From Ephydatia muelleri (lineage: Eukaryota; Porifera; Demospongiae; Spongillida; Spongillidae), in assembly GCA_013339895.1 (NCBI GenBank), contig JABACO010000005.1:10299336-10363335 (forward strand): 64,000 nt of DNA, in the 5' to 3' direction. Made by a program: the position numbers and the translations under genes. Under the pieces are notes generated by a model, which was not told the DNA's origin, searched no databases, and saw only the letters and a list, made by a program, of their open reading frames with translations. Shown here piece by piece: positions 36,801-48,405 of the stretch; within the stretch, counting starts at the first letter, position 1, and every line of letters begins with the position of its first letter.

Positions 36801-37292
36801 ACCTCCTGCAGAGGAAAACGCGTTCTTCCAGGGTGAAGCTAAGGCAGCAATGGAGGACGTGTTCCACCTGAACGAGGGTAAATCAGGGACAGAGACAGTT
36901 GAAGATCGTGTTGCAAAGCTGAATGCAGATCAATTGCGAGTCTTCAAAAATGTCATCGACCATCTCTCGCACCAAAGGCACCATGAAAATGGTCAATGTT
37001 CCTGTACTAATATTACCCCGTTGTGCATGTTCATGAGCGGGGTTGGTTGGACTGGAAAGTCCTTCCTTATTCACACCATCAGAGCCATGGTAAATGATAT
37101 GTGGAAAGACAAGCCTGAGTCTGTAAGGTGTGCACTAGCTGCCCCAACTGGGTTGGCTGCATTTAATATAGATGGTGTTACTGTTCACAGACTATTCCAA
37201 TTACCAATGGAGCATGATTCAAAAACATCTACCTATTGGGCTCTTCCTAAAGAATCGTTGAAAGTCATGAGAAATGGTTTCAAACACCTTAA
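33850..37292 (+). pseudogene. Helitron Rep domain and start of PIF1 helicase
   Basis: One frame broken by stops at 34798 (TAA), 35311 (TAA) and 36397 (TAG). Blocks: a Cys-rich region (GGHPICCEFPTCSS, FPCCCCERLCRR, LYICKYCQPF); the Rep domain (MCFPTLFPSGQFGEFHPRD, GSPTLFITFSC, RGAPHYHALLW with the HUH-type motif at 35673-35681, HYVTGYVTKAEKSN with two candidate Tyr nucleophiles near 36100-36112); and the helicase start (LNADQLRVF, Walker A GVGWTGKS, APTGLAAFNIDGVTVHRLF). Walker A has Trp where relatives have Gly. The frame ends at KHL, where piggyBac has inserted at TTAA. Confidence 0.9.
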
Positions 37293-37319
37293 CCAATAAG
37301 CGCCGATAAAATTGCTAAG

Positions 37320-37425
37320 TAAACCTAGCGTTTTTGTGCTAGGTGTACATAGCGACCGCTAGGTTACCGTAGCGATAACCGCTTGGTTTACTTAGCGTCC
37401 GCTAGGTTAACTGAGCAAACTGCGT
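37320..37425. promoter_or_regulatory. subterminal repeats of piggyBac, left
   Basis: Five or six degenerate copies of CTAGGTTA or TAGCG-type motifs. The right end (39238-39276) has two perfect palindromes CTAGGTTAACCTAG. They are likely transposase-binding sites. Confidence 0.7.
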
Positions 37426-37612
37426 GAAGCACGTAACGTTCCAAACATCATTTTGATTCGTTTGTTATGCATTTGCAACACTTTCTCAATGCTATTTGCA
37501 TTGTACTACCCTCTATAACTGTTTTCATGATTAAAACTTCATTCAAAAAACGTTTTCACTTCATTTTAAAGCAGGTTATAGGCAATGAAACGTTAGTTAC
37601 GCACATCATACC

Positions 37613-39197
37613 CTACGGACTACTCCACATTGACTTTTGGTGAATAGGGATGCACACCCTTCCAGATTTGGGACCACACAATCCAAAGATATTACCATCA
37701 TTCTCATCTGAGCACTGAGAGCAGCAGTAGTTGGCATTTGGTGCTGGCTTGGGACATACTTGGCATCTCACAGCAGTGCCATGTTTGGACATCTTCTGTT
37801 TCTTCTGCATTGTCAGCCTATCTTTAATCCGCCTTGTCTCAAAGTACTTTGTGATTGGCATAGCCTCATGCTCTATTTGCTGCACATCATTCTGGTACAC
37901 AGTATCCTCTTCATCATCCTGCCTCCTGCGTTTCCTTAATTCCATGATGTGCTTTGTAGCAGCAGGTGCACCAGGTCTTGTGTTAGTAAGACAAGCGATC
38001 ACTAGGTTCTCTGTAAAAACAGAGTGAGGAGGCTGCTTTGTGTCTACCTCGATTATGCCCAGTATAGTGCAAAACATACGAAACCACCAATCTTTGGTTT
38101 GCACTGAATGCTCTAGTCCAAGGCCATCTTGTCGAAGATGGTTGTGTACATCTATTGCACATGCTGCAGAGAAATATGACTTGATCATCTGTGTCCTAGG
38201 TACCGTTCGCATAATGGTCTCAGATTCCCCTGACACTGGATTCAACCTCCAACGCTTCTTAATGTGGTCGTCAACAGGAAGTGTATGATTCCATGTGCTC
38301 ACAATAATCTTCTTCGGAGTACCTTCACTTCCAGGCTCATTCCACACATGACCATATATAAACTTAGTGGCACTTCCAATAGCTTTAGTAGTGCAAATGG
38401 TAACTGTGTCTCCACGCTGTGCACCAGCTTGAAATGCAATATCTCTTTGGAAATACACCAATACACTGCCAATGTTCATACTCAGTGAAATGATCAAGAG
38501 TGGATGGAAGAGAGCCATTTGTCCAAGCTAAACAGGAAGAAAAGTATGATACAGGAAACATAGCCAGGAAACAGTCATACTCTGAATGCCACCCATCTGT
38601 TTGCATCTGTCCAGGCCACTGTATACGTGTTTCCATACGCAGCCATCCATCCTTAGCTCGTTGGCATTGTGTTACACCACCTTCGAGTAGTGACCACTTT
38701 TGACCATGGGCACACAACGGATCCTGCTCTGTTACTCCCTGCCCAAGGGTTGAAATAGCTTCACTGCCATCCAATTCATCAGGTTCATCCTCCAGGAGCG
38801 TTCTTTCACGCTGATGCTCATCGGGTTCTTCTTCTTCTCCCGTAAGCCCGTCTGGAAAGGCCGCGATGTCAGGAGAAGTAACGGGAGGCGTTACGACTTG
38901 CTGCTGTGATAGCTTCTTCCAAAACGCGACACTGTGATCAGACACACAAGTCTCGCTACCAATGGTCCACTTAACTCGCCTGCAATTTTTCTTAGGCTTT
39001 TCAACAACCACTCCTTCAATTCGAGCCTGTTTCCACGTTGCCCCAAACGTACGCATCAAACTATCCTTCAAATGCAAATTCGCTCCCCTGATCGAAACAC
39101 GCGTTCCTATCTCGGGGAGGTCAACGCTAGCAGAAGGCCGACTCCTATGCGGTCCAAGACGAGAACCAGGTGTACCATTTGAAGCCATTTTGAACAC
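37613..39197 (-). pseudogene. piggyBac transposase lacking its catalytic core
   Basis: The N-terminal half (39188 to about 38470) has an acidic region and reaches DCFLAMFPVSYFSS ... FTEYEHWQCIGV. The next readable part, in another frame, is FQAGAQRGDTVTICTTKAIG, then YGHVWNEPGSEGTPKKIIV, IKSYFSAACAIDVHNHLRQD, WWFRMFCTILGIIEVD. A Cys-rich C-terminal domain (CQVCPKPAPNANYCCSQC) follows. The central DDE/D region, several hundred residues in complete relatives, is missing, so the protein cannot catalyse transposition. The kept ends make it a plausible non-autonomous derivative. Confidence 0.9.
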
Positions 39198-39294
39198 TTC
39201 AATTGTTCTCCAACACGTGACAAATAACCTTTGAAAATGCTAGGTTAACCTAGCGAAGGCTAGGTTAACCTAGCATTCGGCGGATATTGGTTAA

Positions 39295-41265
39295 GCTGAT
39301 CATTATTGATGAGGTCAGCATGCCTAGCAGCCTCTCTTTAGCTTACATACACCTCAGACTAGAAGAATTGTTTGGTGGTGATCAATGGTTTGGGTCCATG
39401 AACATTCTGTTTGTTGGGGACATACTTCAACTCCCACCGGTTAACGGTTCAATGGTGTTTCAGAATGTTTCCAACAAAGTGATTGCCACAAGGCTAGGTT
39501 GCATGGCATCAGTGAACATATGGCGGGAAACTGTCGTATATGATGAGCTGACCATTAATGAGCGACAGAAACGTGACCCAGAATTTGGCGAGTTGTTAAA
39601 TGAGGTTCGGGTAAATTGTGTTTCAGAAAAAAGTGTTGCTCAGTTGCGCAAAGCTGTCATTACATGCATGGCTGTTGAAAAGTTCCAAGAACTTTTAGGT
39701 CAGGGATTATCTCCTGTTTGCCTGTTTGCAACAAGAAAGTCATGTGACCAGTTCAACACAGACATGCTGTCAAAAGTGGGTTCAGAAGTTGCTCGGTTAC
39801 CCAAACAGCAGGGACAGTAAAATGGACCAAGAGGGCATCATCTGAACTAGAAAGGCTAAACAAAGACTGTAACATGACTGCTGGATTAGAGGCAGAATTG
39901 AATCTAGCTGTAGGGGCTAGAGTCATGCTACGACGCAATATTGACACTAGTCAAGGGCTAGTGAATGGTGCACTTGGCTCTGTAACTACAATTTCCAAAG
40001 AGTGCATTCAGGTCACATTTGATCACACTCCAAAGGTGCCGTTCAAAATTGAGCGTTTTCGTAGCAGATTTCAGATTCTGCGTCGGTTCTACGTGTACAG
40101 AAAACAGTTTCCATTGATTTTAGCATTTGCTGTCACCATACACAAATGCCAAGGGTTGTCGCTAGATTGTGCCATTGTAGACCTGTCCAGCAGCGTGTTG
40201 GCTACAGGAATGGCATACGTTGCCATCTCCAGAGTTAGAACATTAGCTGGGTTGCACTTGCTAGCTTTTGACCCTAAATCTATAAAGGTCAGTGATGAAT
40301 GTGTTCAAGAGGTCAACAGGCTTAGGAAACTGTTTAGACCTGACCTTACCTCCATTCCACTCTCCAAAGAGTGCAAAGCTGTCCAACATAAGATTAGTGC
40401 TTTGCCATTAGTGCACACAACTGACCCTGTCGTACAGCATCCCAAAAGAGCATCTGTTAAGCATAGTGCAGGTACTAAGAAGCAAAAAACTGTTGACATT
40501 ACCGTTGTCAAACCTATACCAATGACTTGCAGCCAGACCTCTGCAAGCAACTTGAATGGAAAGAAGGTAGATAGCCCTATAGAAGAATCTAAGGCTGAGA
40601 ACAAATTCCATTCAAATTCAAATTCCAGTGTTATTGATTTGACTAAAGGTAATGATGTACCTGCTGTAGCACGGGTTGCACCTCGTATTACCTGGCCAGA
40701 GTACAGGTATTATCAGACTGATGAACAGTGGCAACGGGAAAAGTGCAGACAACTTAACCTTGTATTTGCTAGTCCACATGACTTTGTAGAGCCTGGTGGC
40801 CCTAATGTTGTTTTGAGATGTCCTAATCTCAGAACTGTGGTGAAGGGCGTAGGTGATGGGAACTGCCTGTTTCGATGTTTTTCATACATCTTGACGGGAT
40901 CACAAAACCAACATTTGGCTATACGCATGGCAATTGTTGCACACATGAGAAGTATTGCACCATTATTTGAAGCATGTGCACAGCTAAATGTAATAAATTA
41001 TGCCAGTTTGGATCATTACATTGCTAGTTCACACATGGACCGTCCTAACTCAGAAGGACGCTATGGTTGGGGGTCTGAGACAGAAATGTATGCATTTGCT
41101 CACATGATGAATTGCAACATATATTCCTATGATCCAACTGCTAAAACATGGATGCCACCCAATGTACTGGATAGCGCTTTGCCTGATGATGTGACACTGT
41201 GTCAAATGTCTATGTATATTGTATGGACAAATAATAACCATTTTGATATAGTAACATCTCAGTAA
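39295..41265 (+). pseudogene. Helitron helicase end and OTU protease
   Basis: Continues the PIF1 helicase: LIIIDEVSM (motif II), NILFVGDILQLPPV (motif III) and, after a frameshift near 39818, CNMTAGLEAELNLAVGARVML, FAVTIHKCQGLSLD and YVAISRVRTLAGLHL (motifs V and VI). A Ser/Lys-rich linker follows, then an OTU cysteine-protease domain with GDGNCLFRC (Asp and catalytic Cys) and NNHFDIV (catalytic His). It ends at 41265. OTU domains remove ubiquitin; in Helitrons their purpose is not established. Confidence 0.9.
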
Positions 41266-41419
41266 TCTAATCCAATTCACACGGATTGGAATGTACAGGC
41301 ATGTGTACATGTATTAATTACATCAGCTCTAGCACTATGTGTGTATTGAGCAGATAGAATCAAATTCTCATTGTGCTAAACATGGACCAGTGCATTTTGA
41401 GTAAACATAATTGTCATAC

Positions 41420-41745
41420 AATAGGGCATGCCATAGCTGGCTACTGCTAGCAAAGCTGTTTTGAACCAACAGCTAACCAGTCCCTAGAACCACATACGCT
41501 GTGGTTATACAATAGGGCAAAGCTGTTATTCAACCAACAGCTAACCAGTCCCTTGAACCACACTCTGTGGTCATACAATAGGGCAAAGCTGTTATTCAAC
41601 CAACAGCTAACCAGTTCCTTGAACCACACTCTGTGGTCATACAATAGGGCAAAGCTGTTTTCAACCAACAGCTAACCAGTCCCTAGAACCACATACGCTG
41701 TGGTCATACAATAGGGCAAAGCTGTTTTCAACCAACAGCTCGACC
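41420..41745. repeat. about 66-bp minisatellite
   Basis: Four to five units containing ATACAATAGGGCAAAGCTGT, then AACCAACAGCTAACCAGT. Each unit holds short inverted pieces (AGCTGTT/AACAGCT). It lies just downstream of the Helitron. Confidence 0.92.
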
Positions 41746-41953
41746 CTAGACCACTGGTGATATACTTGAAGGCACTGTGTTCCTGTTAAAGCAACTCTCA
41801 TTCATTCATGCTATGTGAGCATATTATTCATGCTATGTGAGCATATTACTAACTGGTGTGGGTAGAGGTGTGGTGGGTATACACATGGGGCAGCGAAATA
41901 GAATTTCTGCTAGGAAATGGTCCAGTACAATTGACCTGTGAGTACAACAGTTG

Positions 41954-41997
<44 letters not shown>

Positions 41998-42528
41998 GGT
42001 GCTTCTGATAGTTGAAGTTCAGCTGAGATACTCTATTCGTAGCATTGCAAGTAGGCCATTTTTCCCCCATGTGTATGCACCAGTTATTGTAATGGCTCAA
42101 CATAGCATTCTGGATATACACCAGTTATTGTAATGGCTCAACATCAACATCAGGTTGTACAGTGTCATTTCTAACACATGTTTCTGAGTCTCAAACCACA
42201 TCAGGTTACAGACATTCCTAGCATCTCTTTTGGGGCAGGAGAAGTATTTCACCCATGCAATTGTGTACAGATGTAAGTAGTGTGGTGGTCGTGTGTGTGT
42301 GTGGGTGTGGGTGTGGGTGTGCATGGGTGTGGGTGTGCATGGGTGTGGGTGTGCATGGGTGTGGGTGTGTTGTGTGTGGTGTTGTGGGTGGGTAGGTGGG
42401 TGTTTGCATGTTGTGGTTTTATATCTGATCTTCAGAAACTGTCCAAAGCTTAATTTGCTTTAGCACTTCTGTATGGCTTCTGTTCTCTCAACTGGAAGAA
42501 TCTTTATTTCTTGATCACCAAGTACAGT
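41746..42528. repeat. short duplications, poly-A and GT-rich tract
   Basis: Contains a tandem ATTCATGCTATGTGAGCATATTA duplication (about 41800-41850), a run of about 40 A (41955-41995), a 41-bp tandem duplication around CCAGTTATTGTAATGGCTC (42079-42145) and GGGTGT-rich DNA (42290-42415). No gene was found. Confidence 0.8.
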
Positions 42529-42679
<151 letters not shown>

Positions 42680-44924
42680 ATATAGCTTTGTAAGCAACTG
42701 TTCAAAGCTCATTCCCTGTAGAGGTGGAGTGTTTGGGATAGGTGTTGTCCTGGGTGGTGGCCATGGTGCATCACTTCATTAATATTGAGGTGATATCTGA
42801 TGGTGACTGAGTGGATGTGATTGGCAGTTACTACCCTCTGTGATGAAACAAGCTAATGGATGAGGTCTCTTGAATATCCACTACATGTACTGAATATTAA
42901 TCTCCAAACAGTGAATGTATTGTTTGTATACACACATGCATGTTGAATATATTGTTTTTCCATCTATGAAATTTGATTATAACTTTGTTACTGTGAACAT
43001 TACCAACTTCATGGGATGGTCAAAAGGTTATTATTTATCATGAAGTAATATGGAAGGTGAACTCCAGACTTGGTATAAAATTAGAGTAATGTCCCACTTC
43101 GAACAAGGTGAAGTCCAGCCTTTTCCTAGTACCATGCTCCTTAGTGATGTCTCTGTTCAAAGCTCCCATGTGTAAGTGTGAACGCTCCCTGGATGACCTA
43201 AAAATCTATTTTGTACAAAAAATGAATAAATGTCACGAGGTGAAGTCCAGCCTTTTATTACACACCCAACGGATATAAAATTTGTATCAAAAATGGCAAC
43301 TTTTTTTAAATGTATCAAATATGCGATCAAATGTGTCACAGATATGGTTCTGTACAATATATGTGGCCGCATATTTGATCCGCGTCTGATTGACACCGAT
43401 TCTCGGCGTATGGAACAAATATGTAATTCATATATTGTACAAATTTGTACTGATTACATATATGATTCAGAGGTGCTTTGCATATTTGTTCCAAAGCGGA
43501 GGGAGGGTCCAGAGGAACGTTTTCACAAGGAGTAGCAAATGGCTTATCGCACGTCGTATACAGGCCAGGGCTAATTGTAAGAGGAGTCTTCTCTACAGCA
43601 ATCGCGGCGCGTATACGAAGGTGGTGTTCGAGGTACTGCGCAAGGAGGAAGGTGAATTCGAACGTAGTACTTGCATGGGGTGTGTTGTTTCAAACAAACG
43701 GCTATTGCATTATATTTTTTACAAACTGCCATTCCTCATGAAGGCATACCATGACCACAAAGATGACTTCTCTTCTCACTCATGTTCTGGTGTGAGGGTC
43801 ACCGGCATCATGTTGGGGAAACCTCCAGGGGTAACTACTACCAATATACCTTGGGCATGGAACAAAAGGAGAATCAAGCAGCAGTAGGATCGTGAGATAC
43901 ATGTAGAAGGGAGATAGGGTGTGGTCGTATTGTCCTGCTGTACCCCAGGGGCATTCTAAGAAGTTTCAAAAAGTGTATGTGTGTGTGTATGTGTGTGTGT
44001 GGGGGGGGGGGGGGGGCAGATCAATAAATGGGCAATTTACATGGATGTATTATCATTGCATGATGAAATCCGCACCGCTCTGTTGTATGGTGAGAGGGCT
44101 AGGGCCATGTATGATATCGATAGCAGGTGTGCAAACATGTTATACCAGTTATGGGGCCGGGGTGGTGGTACATTTTTCCTCCCTATTTACATACAATTGT
44201 GACAAATGTGTGTATCTGGTTAAATGGAGTCTTCCTCCACACAAGCAGCAGGTAGTACTGCCTTCACCTTATCTCTGCATGTGGACAATGGATCTACATT
44301 GGTTGAGTCTGGTCATTCTCAAAGAGTCCCACCAAAAAGTCCTGATCTAGTGAAGCAAGACATACCTTAAGACGAGGATCTGGAGAGGCATGATTTAGTA
44401 CCAGAGGAGCTTGTTGAAGAGGACATGTGTAGGCGCACTCAGGAGGACAACAAATAGAGGCTGGGTGACACTTTAGACATGTAGACATATCTGTGTATGA
44501 AGGGAGTGATGTAACAACAATACGCATGCCCAATAAAAGCTGCTACCAGTCTGTGTTTGATTGCTCATGTCATTCCAGTGAACTATGAACCATAATGTAT
44601 CCATTTTATCTTGTATACAGCTACATGTGCATATCGGGTGCATTACCATGATTTGTACACGTAACCATTCGTTTAGTAAAAGTTTGTTTAATAAATGAGG
44701 GTTGATAATGAGATTAGGGCAGCCCCCCCCCCCCCCCTCCAAACTTGCCTACATGTACAGGGGCCTGCCAGGCAGTCACTGGTATGATTAATGCAGCATC
44801 CTTTTGTAGTCCCATGTGTATTAGCTTGTGATTTCATGTACCTTACCCAGGCATTGTGTTGTTCTTTGAATTGCATTCACCCCTTGCATTGAGCAAGGGG
44901 TGGAAGTATTTGATGAAAAGACGC

Positions 44925-45720
44925 AGGAGTGTGTTCTAGTTGTTGCACCAGTACTGGCAATCATGTGGTGACAATCCCAGGGCATCTCAAATCGTTGGCC
45001 ACCTGACTGGCAGACCATCTAAGTTCTGTAGAGTATGCTTGGTATGCTACCTATACATGTATGTTTTAATACAGTTAAGGTACACCTTGTGCCATTTAGG
45101 CTGATGCAAATGAATCATGGACATGATTGCCGAGCTGCGCACCAAAGCTAGCAGTATGGTAGATTTTGCTAAGATTTCTTTTGCTAATGGAAGTGCAAAA
45201 GCAGAATTGAAAAATTATCTGGATTGTGTGACATGCCCACACCAATCCTCAAGCTGACATGCATATCCACCAACCATGCCAGCATGCTCTTTATGTTTCC
45301 CTAATCCAGGTTTTTAGAATTGCTTATTGTGGTACACTTCGGACATCTATGCTTGATGCATACCAGGGTACCTGTGATGCATTTGTTCAAGCCATCAAAG
45401 AGCATAACCCCAGTATGCTGAAAAAAAAAGAAGGTCCATCTTGTGCTACACCTTCCGGCAGCATTACGCGAATTTGGCCCTACATCTGCGTACAACACTG
45501 AAAGGTACACAAATTGGATGTGTCACATTTTCACCAATACTGATATGTGACACATGTAGATGCGAGGCATTTAATTCCCTGGTTCGCTGCCAAAATGTAC
45601 ATTCTAATCGCCACAATCCCAGTCGTGATATAGCTGTTGGGTTCAGTGTTAGAGAGCATATGTTGTCTCAGGAGGTCGCTATGGACCAAACAATGAATGG
45701 TGGGTATTTATATACTATAT
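44925..45720 (+). pseudogene. degenerate CMC/KDZ-type transposase exons
   Basis: Readable blocks in order: VVAPVLAIM, a one-base frame slip, DNPRASQIVGHLTGRPSKFC (a CDNPRAS...CRxC pattern typical of this group), AYQGTCDAFVQAIKEHNPS, KVHLVLHLPAALREFGPTSA. An intron (45504-45559) follows, then CEAFNSLVRCQNVHSN and PSRDIAVGF. The last two blocks match the HFLLHLP...FGP and E-FN--R----SN---PSRDIA signatures of Plavaka/KDZ and tnp2 transposases. Frames are broken, and catalytic residues upstream were not found. Confidence 0.65.
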
Positions 45721-46807
45721 GAAACTTTGATTATAACTGACTTACATAGCTGTAGTCCTGCTATCCGCGAACTGTTTAAGACTACTGAAGTGCTACACTT
45801 CATAAATGGGTACACACCCAAGACTCACATACATGGAGAATTTGGGACACTTGAGGTATGTAAATACCATGCATTGATATGGTATACACTGGCCCTCTCT
45901 TGAAGGCATCACGGAAGCACCAAAAGCTGTCTGATGTGCTCATATATTGTAATTGTGAGCAGAGCTGTGCACTAGGTTGCCTACTAGATGTGGGGCATTA
46001 TCAGCTGCATGCAGCAGCATGGAGCTGAAACCAGCATGGATGCATTAGGGTATTTGTACAAATGTACCGCTGGGACAAAAAATGCCACCATCAAAGTGAC
46101 TAACTGCATCAAGTTGTTCTACTGTAACAAAGTAAGTATATAGCATGTGTCACAATATATCACATCTTGGTAACATAGATACAGTATGGAATTCACGCCT
46201 GTTTTATGTAAAGGAGTGGTGTAACGTATTGCCTCATTCAGCTGTTTGAAGAAATGCATTTGGGGAAGCCATATTGAACGATATAGACTGTCCTCTTTTG
46301 ACACTGACCAAACAGCTTCTACTTGTACCACCTTCTACCCTTGCATGTGCTGTTTCCATTTGTCACCAGTACAGCACCTCCTGCACCCTGAAAGAACAGT
46401 CCAATGGACAGCTTTTATTTAAACATGATTGGAACAATGACATGTATGCCTACTGTATGTCCAATGATTAATGTGGTTAACTTCTAATTCTAAATATACG
46501 ACAACAATATAGTAATATTAAGCACGTGCGCTGTAAAAAAAACAAGGGGATGACAAGAGTTCTCCTGCGTAAAAGAAGAATGTCCAGAGGTACATATTTG
46601 TGCATGTAGCTGCTCTCTTCCTAATGACAGAATTGAATCAGCTAAAGAGAGGAAGCTGGCTATGCTGATACAAGCTACAGTCATGATCAACGCGAAGCAA
46701 TCAGGCATCGGTGAACGACAAAGAGGTATGCACCAGTTAGCGTATTATTTTACGTTCGACGTTTAAGGTAAGCGGTGTAGAGCTATGCCTACTTATTAAA
46801 TTGAGCT

Positions 46808-47010
46808 TGATCAACAGGAAAGCTTATGGATGGAAACAACACCCGCCAAACTAACTGTACGTTACCATGTATGCCTTTTGTCATTCGTAAAGAAAAGGTA
46901 AGAGAATAGGTGCCTCTTTGTCACTGTTCTATATCTTAACAGGAAAGCTTATGGACGGAACAACACCATCCACACATTTATGCCTTTTGTCTCTCGTAAA
47001 GAAAAGGTAA
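46808..47010. repeat. tandem duplication of a short exon-like block
   Basis: Two copies, about 110 bp apart, of a block starting CAGGAAAGCTTATGGA and ending CGTAAAGAAAAGGTAAGAGA. Each has an acceptor-like CAG and a GTAAGAG donor. The second copy reads KAYGRNNTIHTFMPFVSRKEK with an open frame. Confidence 0.65.
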
Positions 47011-47556
47011 GAGAACCTGTGCCTCTTTCCCACTGTTTTATATCTTGATTCCTGTTAGGTGCTTTAATTGGAACATCGTGCAGCTACCTTCTCCATTTGC
47101 CAGCGTTCTTTGGATGATTCGTTGAATGGGACTACGTGCAGTTTATGTACTTGTACAGTTGTATGCTTTTTTTGAAAACGGATTATATTTTAACAAGCCA
47201 GGCAAGATAACCATACGCATGGGGACTGGGCACATATTTGATACAAATATCTGGTACACATATGGCATCGCATGTTTGGTGTGGATTGAGCGCCACATAT
47301 TTGGCGCAAACATCATACATATTTCGTCCATTGAATGAAGCTCCATATTTGATTCATATCGCTACTTATATTTTATGTGCCAACGTATATTTGATACATA
47401 TATGGTACATTGTTTGATCAAATTTGATATCCATTGGGTGTGTAGCATGCTCCTCCCTAGGCCTGATGTAAGAAGGTCAAGCCCAGCCTTTCAAACAAAC
47501 TAGAACATTCGAAAGGCCGATATAAGCAATTCATAAAGGCATGCTCACATCGCATC

Positions 47557-47905
47557 ATGGATATTACAGCGGAAGAAGTCCGAAGTCTAGAGAACATGGA
47601 TGCAGAGGATGGCGGTGTTGGAGACTTGGAGAGGGCGGCGATGTTGTAAGGGTAGTTGACGGTGGTGCTGGAGATGCTATTGTAATGGGAGGAGATGACA
47701 GAGGACGAGGAGACAGAGGACGAGGACGAGGAGACAGAAGACGAGGACGAGGAGACAGAGGACGAGGACGAGGAGACAGAGGACGAGGACGAGGCGGTGA
47801 AGTGGCGGAGTATATTCATGTGTACTATTACTAATGTCCTATATGTGTTTGTGTGCTATTTGTGTGCTGCTATCACCGTTAATTTTACCATTGTTGTAAA
47901 CTTGT
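47557..47905 (+). other. small ORF(s) over a 21-bp acidic/RG repeat
   Basis: A short frame starts at 47557 (MDITAEEVRSLENMDAEDGG). The DNA then enters a 21-bp tandem repeat (GAGGACGAGGACGAGGAGACA) at about 47697-47800. In one frame it gives TEDEDEE repeats followed by a hydrophobic tail; in another it gives RGRGD repeats. No frame is supported by homology. Confidence 0.3.
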
Positions 47906-48133
47906 AAAAGCGCTATATGCTCTTGAGGCAGCACGCAATAGCGCACTATTGACATGCGCATGCGTGTCACGTCTCACGTGATTGTCTTGGTAATGGCGTT
48001 TAAACCAAAGCAATCGTTGGTAAACATGAATAATTAAAACGCACATCCCACCTTTAACTAAAACTTTACTTGCACCCACACATATGACGTCACACAACCC
48101 GTTGTACATGTACATACAAAAAAAATCAATGAA

Positions 48134-48405
48134 ACAAGTAAATAAAAACATTCTCTACGAGAAAGTTGGTGGGATATAGGATTTGCAGGCAATTGGTGGT
48201 GTAAAAAGCAAAGAAACAAGGTCTTATCAGAAGGGAAAATGTAATAGTCCTATATTTAGCACATTTCTAGGGCATGTGTTATTTCTGTGCTAAATATAGG
48301 ACTATTACATTTTCCCTTCTGATAAGACCTTGTTTCTCACCACCAATTGCCTGCAAATCCTATATCCCACCAACTTTCTCGTAGAGAATGTTTTTATTTA
48401 CTTGT
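48134..48405. mobile_element. foldback MITE copy 2
   Basis: A 272-bp almost perfect hairpin with outer arms ACAAGTAAATAAAAACATTC and the inverse. The inner arms include CCTATATTTAGCACA and TGTGCTAAATATAGG around a short loop. It has no coding potential. It is the same family as 8247-8503. Confidence 0.88.

Larger units (their letters stand above)
37293..39290 (-). mobile_element. piggyBac element with internal deletion
   Basis: 1998 bp between two TTAA sites (37289-37292 and 39291-39294). Termini CCAATAAGCGCCG and the inverse of CCAATATCCGCCG. It has subterminal CTAGGTTA-type repeats at both ends and a piggyBac-type transposase. Removing it and one TTAA joins Helitron KHL to KLIIIDEVSM. Confidence 0.95.
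12550..41265 (+). mobile_element. Helitron (RepHel-OTU), decayed and split by three insertions
   Basis: Pieces of one Helitron coding region lie in order on the + strand: 12550-12827, 26640-26904, 27346-27960, 33850-37292 and 39295-41265. Each gap is filled by another transposon with a target duplication. Without the insertions the element is roughly 7 kb. It has a rolling-circle Rep domain with an HUH-type HYH motif and two tyrosines (YVTGYVTK), a PIF1-type helicase and a C-terminal OTU protease. Premature stops at 34798, 35311 and 36397 and frameshifts near 27597 and 39818 show that the copy is dead. The exact termini (5' TC, 3' hairpin and CTRR) were not identified. Confidence 0.85.
43261..47442. 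mobile_element. CMC/KDZ-like DNA transposon with CACACCC termini
   Basis: 4182 bp. Left terminus CACACCCAACGGATATAAAA, right terminus the inverse of CACACCCAATGGATATCAAA, flanked by TA. Both ends carry many subterminal copies of CATATTTG or CAAATATG. Inside are exons of a degenerate transposase of the tnp2/Plavaka-KDZ type. No other gene is clear, apart from a 120-residue frame at about 43520-43887 that I do not recognise. Confidence 0.7.

Noticed and set aside
41268..41325. Hairpin and CTAG as the Helitron 3' end
   Set aside because: ATGTACA...TGTACAT is followed by CTAG about 20 bp later, but the base after it is not T and no 5' TC end could be paired with it.
43390..44350. Frames of 143-165 codons at the start of the second DNA transposon as a host gene
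   Set aside because: They lie within the TIRs, have no homology I can name, and one crosses a poly-G and GT tract.
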